64,000 nucleotides of DNA from Aphidius gifuensis. Lineage: Eukaryota; Arthropoda; Insecta; Hymenoptera; Braconidae. The notes below the pieces were generated by a model. It made no database searches. It saw only the letters and a program-made list of their open reading frames with translations, and had not been told where the DNA came from. Below, one piece after another: positions 27,101 to 38,700 of the stretch. The DNA lies in contig NC_057788.1 in assembly GCF_014905175.1 (NCBI RefSeq), forward strand, positions 3,100,001 through 3,164,000, written 5' to 3'. Each line of letters begins with the position of its first letter. Within the stretch, counting starts at the first letter, position 1. The position numbers were made by a program, and so were the translations under genes.

Positions 27101-30100
27101 ATTTTATATATTCATTGTTATTCTCACACAACAATACAACATATCTATCAATTATTTATTTATTTTTTTTATCATCTAAAATACTCGATTTTAAAAATAT
27201 AAAAATAGAATAAAAAAAATCTTAAAATAAATTTATAAATTTTTTTTTTTTAATAGAAAAATTTAATAAACTAAAATACAATTAATATTTTTTTAAATAT
27301 CTAAAATGAATATAATTTAATTAAATTTATTTTTACAATTAGCTATTTATTTTTAATATTACAAAAAGAGATTAAAAAAAGAGACAATAATTTTAACTTA
27401 ATTTTGAATTTGAAAATCCATATTAATTTTATATTATTAATTAATTTTTTTTCTTGAAAACACAAGAAATGTCATTCAAGATAATTAATATTAACGTACT
27501 ATTTAAATGATTCAAATCCAGATAGAAAAAAAATTCGTCAAGTGGTATTTTCGTTTGTAGAAATTGTTACAATTGTAGAAATTGTATTAAAAAAAAAAAT
27601 ATCAAAAAGCTCATACAATAATTAAGAATGCAATCTCGTAATTTTTTAAATCTTCACTGCGTTTATATGTGTATATATTAAACTATCGATATACATGCAA
27701 TTTGATGTGAGTTTATTTATCCAGTGAATGTATTAGTTCCTCACATGCACCTTGCATAGTTTCCCAGTCTATGTAAATTAGGTGGAAATTTGAATTAGCA
27801 TATCAACAATGAGAATATAACAAACTCATCTATATACATGGAAATATATACACATCTTCTATGTATCTCATATTGATATATACAATTCGTTGTTTGATTA
27901 CAAAATGACCTCTACGTAATATTCTCTGTTACTGTGTGTATAATGATGTTTGTACACAGGTTAAATCAATAATTGATATTATTTTTTTTACATTAAAATT
28001 TCATGTAATCAATTTTAATATTTTAATATTTTATCAACTCTTGATTTTTGTATAAATGTGATATTACTAATGTGTATTTACACAAGAAGCTAATGTTATT
28101 TTTATAACGACTCGGTATATATTAATTTTTTTTCATTTGACCCTAATAAATTTATTGAATAAAAAATTAAAAAAACAATATAGAATGATTAGTATGCTCT
28201 AGATAATGATCACATAATATACCGCAACGATATTTGATTGCTATTATAAACACTAATGAATGAGACTCAAATGTACATCCGGTAATTGATAAGTAATTGA
28301 TGCTTTGTAATATTGAAAAATAAAACAACTGTAGACATGTAAATATTATTTTCCCGTTAATTTGGTATCGTTATTACATGTTATGCTTTTAATAATTAAT
28401 TTTGTAATAATAGTTATTATTATAATTTATTTTTAAACACTTTTTTCTATTATTGCTAATATAAATTTGTCATTTCAAGTTGTAACTCTCAGAATTATTT
28501 CTTTTTCTTTTTTATTATACTCACGTATAGATATACTGTTTAAGACATTTTATTTTTCATTTGAAAATTCATAGTTCGTTAACTTTTAAATTGATGTCGC
28601 TTTTTTTTTTTTTAAATTCATATTCATTTTTATAACTGTACAAAAAAAATTTTATTTATTATAAATAATATAATTGAATGACTGTGTTTTTTTTTTTTTT
28701 TTTGATTAATTTTATATATTTTATATAGTGTATTTTTTTTTTTCTATGGAAATTATAAATTTCGAAAAAATATAAAATTAATTATAAATAAAAAAAATTA
28801 AATATAAATTTTTTCAATTTTATTGTTAGGAAAAATTGAGAGAAATAAAAAAATATAGGTATACTTATTTCAAGACACTGATTATAATAATCGACTGATA
28901 AAATATTTTTTCTAATAAAAAATTATTTCACGGTAAGTAGGTTTTAGACGTGTTTGTCTTTTTTGAATTGTGTGTCGACAAACTGATTTGCGGTCGAGCA
29001 TGGAATTCATGAAACCGTAAATATATGGACCACAATAAAAAACTTTCATTATTAATTTTATTTATTTATTTTATTTTTAAATTTTATAAATTTTTTTCTC
29101 AATTTAGATAATTTAATTTGACGCTATACACATGTCAAAGTTATTTGAGTAATAATTATTTTTTGATATAAAAGTGTATGTGTCTGGTGTATATGATATC
29201 ATAATGTATATAAGATTTTCCAAACAATAAAGCAGTGTTTGCACAAGTTCAAGCGAGACATTGGTGTCACTCAAGTTTACCTGACCTCGACGAGACCAAG
29301 TCTTGTGAATTATTTCAACAGCAAACATTACATTGGGGAATTTCGACCCTATAAACGTGTGTCTTACAATTGTTAAACTCATACTCATACTTAATCTCTT
29401 GTGATACAACCAAGGGTCGTATCATCATATTCATTCAACCCCAGTACTATCATCTTTCTCTCTCCCATTTGATCCTCTCAAAATTTCTATTTCTATTCAC
29501 TCAATTCCCCTGAAATTGAATATCATATTGTATTGTTTAAGAGTCCGAACATTCGAAACAATACTAGAGCCAACAATATGTGTATCTCCCTTAGGCATTT
29601 ACAAAATTAGACAACTGATGACAATAAACTGTAAATATTTTAAATAATTAATTTAACTATAATATGATTTTAATTATTTAAAATTTTTATTAGACGATCA
29701 TAATTTTTTTTTTTTTGAAAAAATATCAAGTTCTATAGTAATTTTAGTATTTAATAAGGAAATACTTTTTTTTTCTATATCGAAAAAGACTCAAAATACA
29801 CAAATATAAATAAAAAATAATTAGATTGTCAAATAATTGTGAAGTTTTTTTAAAAATAAAGTGTATTATTTTAGAAAATAATCATTGATTTTATTGAAAA
29901 ATTGATTTTATTACAAGATAGTTGTATCTTTATCAGTTTAATTAAATATTTGAACAAATGGCTGGTTAAACAACGTCATGTGGTTATATATAAATTTAAA
30001 AAAAGTTAAAAAAAAAAAAGTATAATCAACATTTTAATCATTCACTCGACGACTTTATAAATATTCACATGTTTGAAATATTTTACAATATTTAGCTGAG

Positions 30101-31140
30101 ATAGTAAAATATATTTAAATTTATGAAACACTTAAAAAAACAACACCTAGTATACACATTTTATCAAACGGAAGCTTCCGAAAAAGAAAAAAAAATCATC
30201 GCATTTTTTAAAATATATTTTTATCATTTCAAATTATTGCGTATGATAAATATATTATTATTTTGTATTCATTAATTTTAAAAAAAGCATTGATATAAAA
30301 TTATCTTGTACATATTATGTTTAAAAAAAAAAAAAATAAACAAACATATTATTTTATTTTTACATAACATTATTGAATTAAAATCAGCAATAATATTAAT
30401 TATAAAACTCATTAAATAACAAATCAATAAATTCATTTCACCCAAAAATAAAAAACAAATTAAATATAATTTCAATTTATTAAATGGCTATTTTAAATTT
30501 CCACAGCTTATTGTCTAAAATATTTATCCCGAAATAAATAAACTTACATTGAAAAAAAAAATAACATTACAATGACAAAATGACAAATATAAAAAAATTA
30601 TTTAAAAACAGCTTTACATAAAATTTGCAAGATTAAAAAAAAACAAAAAACTCACCTCTCAGTGATACCAAGCATTTCACCAATACTAAGATTATCATTA
30701 TAATCTTCACCACTATTTCTCACAACACCACTGTCTGTATCAATACCATCATCATTCATAACAACATTAATAAGATCAAAAAATTCATCATGTAATTTTT
30801 TTTTATCATTATTATCACCTTTATTTTTATTATCACTATCACTCAATTCATTATTATTATTAGCATTTTGTGTTGATGATAAAATAAAATTAGTTGATAA
30901 AATTTCTTTACTTGTATTAGCACGATATTTAAATCTACGACGAAAATTATTATAAACAGTATCACGATATTGATCATCGTTCATTTTAACACGTCCATGA
31001 CTTGGTACTAAATGATGACCACTGTATCCCAAATCCATTTGTAAATCCATCACTAACAATACTGTAAATAATATGGCAAATGCACTAAAAGCAAATATTA
31101 ATTTTTCTTTAATTCTTATCATTCTTAAAAAAGGCTTCAT
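12130..31140 (-). CDS. FAM20C: FAM20C-type secretory-pathway protein kinase
   Basis: Seven coding exons, in transcript order 31140-30656, 17389-17265, 16964-16886, 14196-14104, 14020-13827, 13755-13482 and 12343-12130. All phases agree and they give 487 residues. The chosen ATG precedes a type II signal anchor (MKPFLRMIRIKEKLIFAFSA), hydrophobic to about residue 31. Then come GGTQLKLVIDYPNDLQALFKPM (ATP-binding lobe), FYFTDFERHVAEIATYHLD, and GFRRAPPVTGR followed by a Cys-containing stretch. Next are GNMDRHHYE (catalytic Asp about 362) and HLDHGRGFGK (metal-binding Asp about 382). The C-terminus PHLTALDRRVGIILQAVRDC is closest to FAM20C as I recall it. In the family this Golgi kinase phosphorylates Ser-x-Glu/pSer motifs of secreted proteins; FAM20B, a xylose kinase, is the main alternative. 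Introns include one of 13.3 kb. The same frame stays open far upstream of this ATG (see 31141-32589). Confidence 0.9.
14197..16885 (-). other. FAM20C intron (2.7 kb)
   Basis: Intron between the FAM20C exons ending at 16886 and starting at 14196. It is mostly AT-rich with no gene. A 14-bp direct repeat TCGTGCCATGAGTG occurs at 16438-16451 and 16502-16515, 64 bp apart, in a locally less AT-rich stretch (16320-16520). That could be a small regulatory island. Confidence 0.6.
17390..30655 (-). other. FAM20C giant intron (13.3 kb)
   Basis: This intron follows the signal-anchor exon and precedes the exon starting INSTTLEKFH. Flanking splice sites are AGAG|GTGAGT and TTACAG. No nested gene could be supported. 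Less AT-rich islands occur near 20640-20890, 25165-25420 and 28930-29600. The last carries a 98-codon minus-strand open frame but no recognisable protein. A perfect palindrome CGGAAGCTTCCG lies at 30169-30180. A long first intron with islands is a usual place for enhancers. Confidence 0.6.
30169..30180. promoter_or_regulatory. 12-bp palindrome resembling a heat-shock element
   Basis: CGGAAGCTTCCG is a perfect palindrome containing GAAnnTTC, the core of heat-shock-factor sites. It is followed by CGAAA as a partial third unit. It lies in the FAM20C giant intron about 480 bp from the exon. The resemblance is short and may be chance. Confidence 0.2.
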
Positions 31141-32589
31141 ATTTAATTTTTCATTAATTTTATTATTTAAAACACTTGTTGAATTTTTATTACTATTATT
31201 ATTTGATAAATCAATTGATTTATTAGTTTGTAATTTTAAAATACAATCATTCAATGTAGCAACACTTTCACTTGTTGATTTTAATAATGTATTATCATGA
31301 TATTTATTAATCAATGAACAAGATAAAATTTTATCTTTGTTAAATGTATTATCACTGATATTGTCACTGCTCAAATGAATAATTTTTTTTTTAATATTTA
31401 TTATTTTTGTATCATCATAAAATTTTATTATCCCTTCTTTTTTTTTTTCATCATAATTATTATTATATATGTAATTATAATTTTTTAATTTATTATTGGG
31501 TAATTTTATTTTTTTATGCTCACTTGTTAATTGAGTTTTTGTATTATCAGCTTTTTTTTTTTTAACTTTATTTGTTACTGATAAATACAATGGAGTTGTT
31601 AAGTCAGTCTTTTTATTTGTTAAAAATTTTATTTCAACACTATTATATTTTTTTAAAATATATGAATTTATATTATATTTATTATCAATATTTTCATAGC
31701 TTTTTGTTGATAATAATTTTTGTGTATTTAATCTTGAGACTAAATTATCATTTGACCTTTTTAAGTTCAAGTTATTTGATAATGAATTATCATTCTTTAA
31801 TGCTAATGATGTTGTTGATGTATTTTCAAATTTATTTTTATAATTTTCATCATAATTATTATTATTTTTATTATTTAAACTTTTTGAACGTTTACGTGGA
31901 TATATTGTTTCATCATGATATTTATAATTACATTGTGTTTTATCAAAATTATCAATATCCTCATGAGATATATTTTTTTCACTTGAATAAAGTTTATCCT
32001 CAAGATAATTATTATTTGATAAATAATTTTTTTCCAATTTATTATCTATACATAAAGTACATGTTGATGTTGATAATAATTTTTTTTCATCGATATTATA
32101 TTGTTTATTATTTTCATGAAATATTGATTGATTTAATAATTTTTTTTTACGAATTGGTGGAATTGGTTTTTCTTGATTATTTGTTAATAATTTTTTTCTC
32201 AATAAATTTGGACTAATATTATTAACAATTTTATCACAACCAATTGTTATATTATCTTTTGATGTTTTTAATAATTTTTTTAAAAATGAATTACTACATT
32301 TAACTGATGATTTAAATTTATCTTTGTTATTATTTGTAGTATCAATTGTTGAGGATGTTGAATAACATTCATTTTTCTTTGTGTTATTTATTATTTTTTT
32401 ATTCTTATTGTACTGTACATAATCCACATTTTTATTGTGTATTGTATCATCATCATTGGTCCCATAATTATCATTATTATAGAGACTTTTATATAATTTT
32501 TTAATATTTTTATTTGGCACTTTATTTATTATTTCATTGTTATTATCTTTTAATATCCGGTGGTTTAAATCTTCGTTTATTAATTTCAA
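31141..32589 (-). CDS. In-frame 483-codon extension upstream of FAM20C anchor
   Basis: The FAM20C frame remains open for 483 codons upstream of the signal-anchor ATG, and further to a TAA near 32666, in about 80% AT sequence where chance stops should be frequent. It therefore appears coding. The product is rich in Asn, Lys, Ser, Asp and Leu, of low complexity, with no hydrophobic segment. It has a proline patch (KPIPPIRKKK) and recurring basic-Leu-Leu motifs (KKLLKTS, RKKLLTN, KKKLLNQ, EKKLLST, TQKLLST). If translated it would be a long cytosolic tail on a Golgi type II kinase. There is no in-frame ATG anywhere in it, and the opening codon at 32589 is TTG. A splice-acceptor-like TTTCAG ends at 32725, but all three frames after it close before the open frame begins. 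An ATG at 32605-32603 sits in another frame. The true 5' structure, or a one-base error near 32548, is unresolved. Confidence 0.5.
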
Positions 32590-32739
32590 ATTTAATGATA
32601 AACATTCTACACTCTCCAGAGTTGTTTTTTTTATATTTTTTTTATTCCCAAAAAATATTAAATTTTACTTATTTAATAACTGCTTAATTCAATCATAATG
32701 GCCATTTTATATTTCCAATATTTTCTGAAACAATAAATC

Positions 32740-35700
32740 ATAAAAAATATTTATTTTAAAAATTGAAAATTAACGTGTAAAAAAATATAAATTAAAATAA
32801 TTCTTTTGAGCAAAAATTTTATTCAATAGAGTTTATTTTAATGATCAACGTGAGTGTCATATAAAAATGATAAGTTGACAAAAGAATATAGTAATTTAGC
32901 ATAAAAGGAAGAGAGATAGAATATAATAATAAACCTAAAACGTGACAGGGTGGGTCAAGGGAGTATCTCATTGAATAATCTATATAGCTTTACAAGTAAA
33001 AAAGGGGGTGGTATGTATAATGTATATGCAGATATAGTATGATATAATAAAGTCAAATAAATGTACATTAATGGTCTGAAACATGTTGATATCACATTGC
33101 AAAAGTATCCAGTTATCGCACTTGTCGTCATGCAGTTGTTAACTATATACTAAGGTCGTTTTCTCATTCTTATTGTATGCCAAAGTATATATATATACAT
33201 CAACAAGTTATAGCGTGATATTATAAATACCTTGATTCATTATTATTTTTTTATTTTTCATTATTTTTTTCTCAATACAAACTTACATTATTCATATTTA
33301 TTGTCAGTGCGATGATACTGTTATCGTGTAATTTTTTTTTTTGTAAATTAAATTATTTAAAAACGTAAATAAATAAATAAATAAATATATAGAAAAACAG
33401 TAGGAGCTTTATTTAAAAATAATAATACACATTCAATGCTATTTTTTATATTGAATTATTTATAAGTTTTTTTTTTTTTTTTGTATACTTATCAATTATT
33501 TTTTAAACAAATTAAATACTGCTGTATAGTGCTAGAAAATAAATAGAATTTTTTATGTAATTTTATTTTTTATATTGAATATATTTTAAATGATATTTAT
33601 ATTTATTATTTGAACATTGAAAATAATTAATTATGTAAGCAAATTTATATAATTGCTCAGCTGTTTATAGAACAAAAGAAATGTAACAATAATTGTTTTT
33701 ATAAAATTTATTTTCACACGAGTTAATTTTGAAATTGATTCTATGAAAAAAAAAATTTGTCAATAACGTGAGAATAATATGAATATGTTTATCAAAAACA
33801 TTTTAGTTGATTTTAATTTTTTTCATTGTTTCAATTTTAAAATAATATAATAAAATATTTGAAAATTGAATTTTGTAGTTATATGAATATATAATCACAT
33901 GAAATATTATTAATAACATAAAAATATGATCAATTTATTGATGTAAATTTTTATGTAATACTTGAGAAAATTTAATTCATCTCTAAAAGTAGAGAGATGC
34001 AAAAAGATAATTTTCAAGACAAAGAATATTACATAACGTAAAATTCCAAGAGGACAAATTTCCAATAAAGTTATTTCCATTACAGAAAAATAAATGATTA
34101 AAATAAATAAATCTTTAAGTTCCAATTGTTTTTTAATCTTTTGTTATGGTTTCATCAATAGATTGTAAATTCAATTGTGAATTTCATGACATTTCATGAC
34201 GAATTTTATAAATTACAAAAAAAAATTATTTACTTAATTATTATGACTGAAAAATTTATCATTAAATTCTTTAAATTATTATTTCTATCCGAGTGATTAT
34301 AAAAACAAATGAAAAATTATCTAATATATTTTTTTATTTATAAAAAATATATCAACCTTGATTTTATTTTTCAGTTATGAAAAAAAAAAATAAATCATGT
34401 AGACAACTCAAATTTTTGTAATGAATAAAAACATATATTTATCAATAAATTAGTTGTATTAAAAATTAATAATTTTGTGTTAAATAATAGACATTGAAAA
34501 TAAACCTACAAGTCTAAAATATTTATATAATTTTTTGCATAAAAAAACGATAATAAAATAGATAAATAAAAGACTTATACAAGATCATAACAATAAATAT
34601 TATTTACGTTTTTATTTTTACAGTATCTAATATTATTCAAGGCAATGATGACAAAGTTAGCCGACAGAATTATTACAAAACAACAGTCATGAATATTAAA
34701 TTAAAACTTTTATTTATCTCAAGCAGCTTAAGTTATTATTTTTTTTTTTTCGCACAAATATTGAAGAACTAAAAAAAATAATATAAAAACGAATATTATT
34801 TATGTTTTTTTTGAGTTAATATTGTATAAAATAAATAATACAAAATTTGGTAATTTGTATTGAGTAGTATCTAAAATTTAAATCGATTTAATAATTACTA
34901 GCTAAATTTAAAAAAAAAAAAAACTATTATTGGAATGAGCTTGAACCCTAAAGAGTTAATAAAAAAATAAAAATAAATAAAGAGATAACAAGGTGAAACA
35001 TATATATATTTCAAAAATTAAACGATGCCATCTACACAGTCTCATTTCGTAAACGTAAATTTATTTTAAGAAATAACGTACCAAGTGCCAGAAATTCTTG
35101 TTGCGCCTCTTTATCGTTTTCACAAATTTTCTTCAGACAATACGATTACATTTAAAATTTAACATAATAATAATAAAAGAAAATAGATAAATATTAAATT
35201 GAAATTACCCATATAATTGTCATTTTTAAATGAAAAAAATAAAAGTTTTAATAATAATCAGAGCGAAAAAATAATCGATAAACAATAAAAAAAAAAAAGG
35301 GAAAATATCTGTATTGAATTTCACTCACTTGTTTAGTATATAAGTTTATTTATTTATTTATTATTAAGTTAAAAACAATTAAAAATTATTTGTGATAAAA
35401 TATTTATTAAAAAAAGGAAAAGTTTTAATTGAAAAAAAATCAATAATAATCGAACCATTTTATTTTTTATTGTTCAATGAATATTTTTCTCGGAAACAAA
35501 AAGTGAAAGCTTTTAATGCAGCATTAATATTATTTTTAAACCTCAAATAGATGTGGTTTGTTCAAATAAAATATCAATGATTTAATACATCAAATTTTCA
35601 ATTTACATAATTACAAATTAGATTTTGTCATTGATAGAATAGTAAAAAAAGAATATCTTTTTTATATAATAATGTCCAAAAAAATATTAAAGACCAAAAA

Positions 35701-38700
35701 CTTTAGTTTAATGATAATTTAATCAAAATTGATTGAGTTAGATTGGCAGGAATAAAAATATCCAAATTGTTCTTTTCAATTTGACATTACAATATATTAA
35801 AAATTTAAATTGAATTGATATATATTTTTAATTTGACATGAGTATTTATAAAAATTAAAAAAAAATTCATATTATGAAGAGCATAGAATTTAATTACAAA
35901 TTGAAATTTTATTTTCAGAAAATTTATCGTCGTTGAAATAAAATATACATTGTATTGACCTAATGGAACTTTAATGAAAAAAATTATTTTTTCATATTTT
36001 TTTTTGTTCTACATATCTAGTATTTGTAAAAGAAAATTATACTATTGATTAAATTGACATATGCTATTTTTAATTTATCAATTATTAATTTATTCTTTTA
36101 CATTAACGAAAAAATGTAATTGAAATAAAATATTGTGATACTAATGACTGTTTGACGTCACTCAATGTATTTTTATTATCCCAAACAAATTAAAAACATG
36201 AAAAAATACAAACAAATTAATAACTAATTAAAGCTTTCATCATTATTATGTGAATATTTTCAGGGGTTGTTATAAAAATAAAAATTTTAATGCTATGATT
36301 ATAAAATACTTAGTAGATATAAATGTAATATTATTTTTAATTTTGAAATTTTTCCTTTCAAGTTTGACAACTTGACGATAAAAATATGTTTTTGATGAAC
36401 ATATAATACGTCTATACAAATTAATGTATTAAAATATGTAAAAAATAAAAACAAATATATATTATGACATGGATGAGGAAAAGATACCAGCTTTTCCATC
36501 AACTTTCAAAGGAAATTTTTATATTGACATGCTTTCAACAATATAATATCAACGTTAAAAATAAATAAAAAAATATAACTCATCGTAAAATAATACCAAC
36601 ATGAAAATATCATGAATTATGTTTTATTTTGATTTTCGAAATATTATTTCCCTTCAAAAAAATATGTTTTTATAATTGTATATATAAAAACATTTTTTTT
36701 TCTCTTGGAGGATATACATGACATTGTTTATAGATAACAAATGATAATAATCTTTTGTGAAAAATCATTGTAAGAATAAAGATGGTAAATCTGTGAGAAT
36801 GAATAAAAAATATATATATATTTTTCATCATACTGTGAATATCTTAGCAAGTTAAAATTTTTTTTTATTTCTCAACTCAATATAAATTTTTCAATTCGAA
36901 TTTGATATGATTATTAATTTAAATTATATACGAACATTAAAAAAGTATTAAAAAATGAAATATGATAGACCAGCAAACAATCTTATTTTAAATTTAATTT
37001 TTAAATTTTATGACAGCATTAGTTTCTTTTTTTTTAATCAATCACAGATGTAATGTTCAATATGAAAATATGTTAAACGATACTTAAAATGCCTACTTGA
37101 ATTATATATTTATTTTTCCATGCAACGTAATATAAGGAATTATTTACAGCCACGTGCAACGAGAAATTATGTAATAATAATTGTCTTGACCATGAATTGC
37201 AAAAACAATAAAAAATCAAAGAAACATAATTGAATGAGAAGAATATATATCTAATGGACTAAAATAATTTTTAAATTATTTTTTTTAAATATTGTTTGAA
37301 TAAAAAAATATATATTTATACATGTGACACTCATTCTTAATGAGTCAAATAAATATTCTTTTGTATATTGTATCTACTGTCATAAATATGTGGGAAGAAT
37401 ATTAATAAAAAAAAAAAAAAAACTGTCTTGGTAATTTTTTTTACACTTGAAGAAATCGTAACTAAAGACTTTCATTTATTTATTTATTTTTTTCTCATTC
37501 TGACAGTGGAGCTGTAATTAATGCAAACTTATTTCCAAGGTATATACAGTTTTAAATTATAATGTTATGTAAACGGAAGAGAATTTCCTGGTGATGAGTC
37601 AATTAATATGTGACAAAATATTTCGAATAATATTACAAATCATAAAACAATAATTACAATTGTAATTTTTTATGTTTAAAAATATATCAGTTACCGATGA
37701 AGATGTTCATTATTTTTTAATGTAAAAATTCTTATCTTTAGTACATAATTTGACCTACTATTCATGTTAAAGGTAATTCGAGTTTTCAAAAAAATTTAAC
37801 CAATTAATTATTACGCGAAATTGATCTATATAGGAATATATATAAAATATTTAATCGTAGATTTTCATAATATTTTATATATATTTTATATATATTCATA
37901 TATATTTCATATATATTCTATATATATTTACATTTATATATTTTTATATATATATATATTTTATATATTTATATATTTTGTATATTTTTGATATAATTTT
38001 ATGTATCATTTAAATTATAAATTTTAACTTAATTTTTGATTATAAATATTGATTTATACTAATGAATTAATTTTTTATAAATGTTAACGCAGTTGAATAA
38101 TTAAAAAGTTTGTTTATTTGACTAGCAATAGTCATTTCTATGTATAAACGTAAATACTTATCAAATATATATAAAATATATATGGAATATATATGGAAAA
38201 TCTACGTCCAAATCCATACATATTCTATATATATTCCATATATATTTTATACATATTTTTTCCACTTGGATCGATCTATAAGAGTTTAAATAAATCGAGA
38301 TATAAATTCAATTATTTTTAAGTATTAAGAGATATTTTAAATAAAATTTAGAGCAATTGGAGCGAATACGTTTTGATCTTGGTTTTCAAGTTAATTTTTC
38401 TTCGCTTGGTTGAAGATGAAATTAGCGAAAAGTACTGATCATTCATCTGACGATTTCTTCAATATAAACTCCCTTTCATTTTTAGTTTCTTTTTTTTTCT
38501 ACAGGCATAATTGCCTGGATTACCGATGAAAAGTCAATAAAATATAATAAGAATTTAGAAAAAAAAAGCCATTCAGTATAATGTTCTCGAGATTTTTAAA
38601 ATCATATAATGAACCAGAGCAAAAAAAAATATATCTCCAATAATTTTTGTAAAGCTTGTTCACATTTAAAATAAAAAAAATATAATATTATGCTAAAATT

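Noticed and set aside
31572..32216. 214-codon plus-strand frame
   Set aside because: Antisense to the FAM20C extension; Tyr/Leu/Phe/Ile composition is the complement of Asn/Lys/Asp codons.
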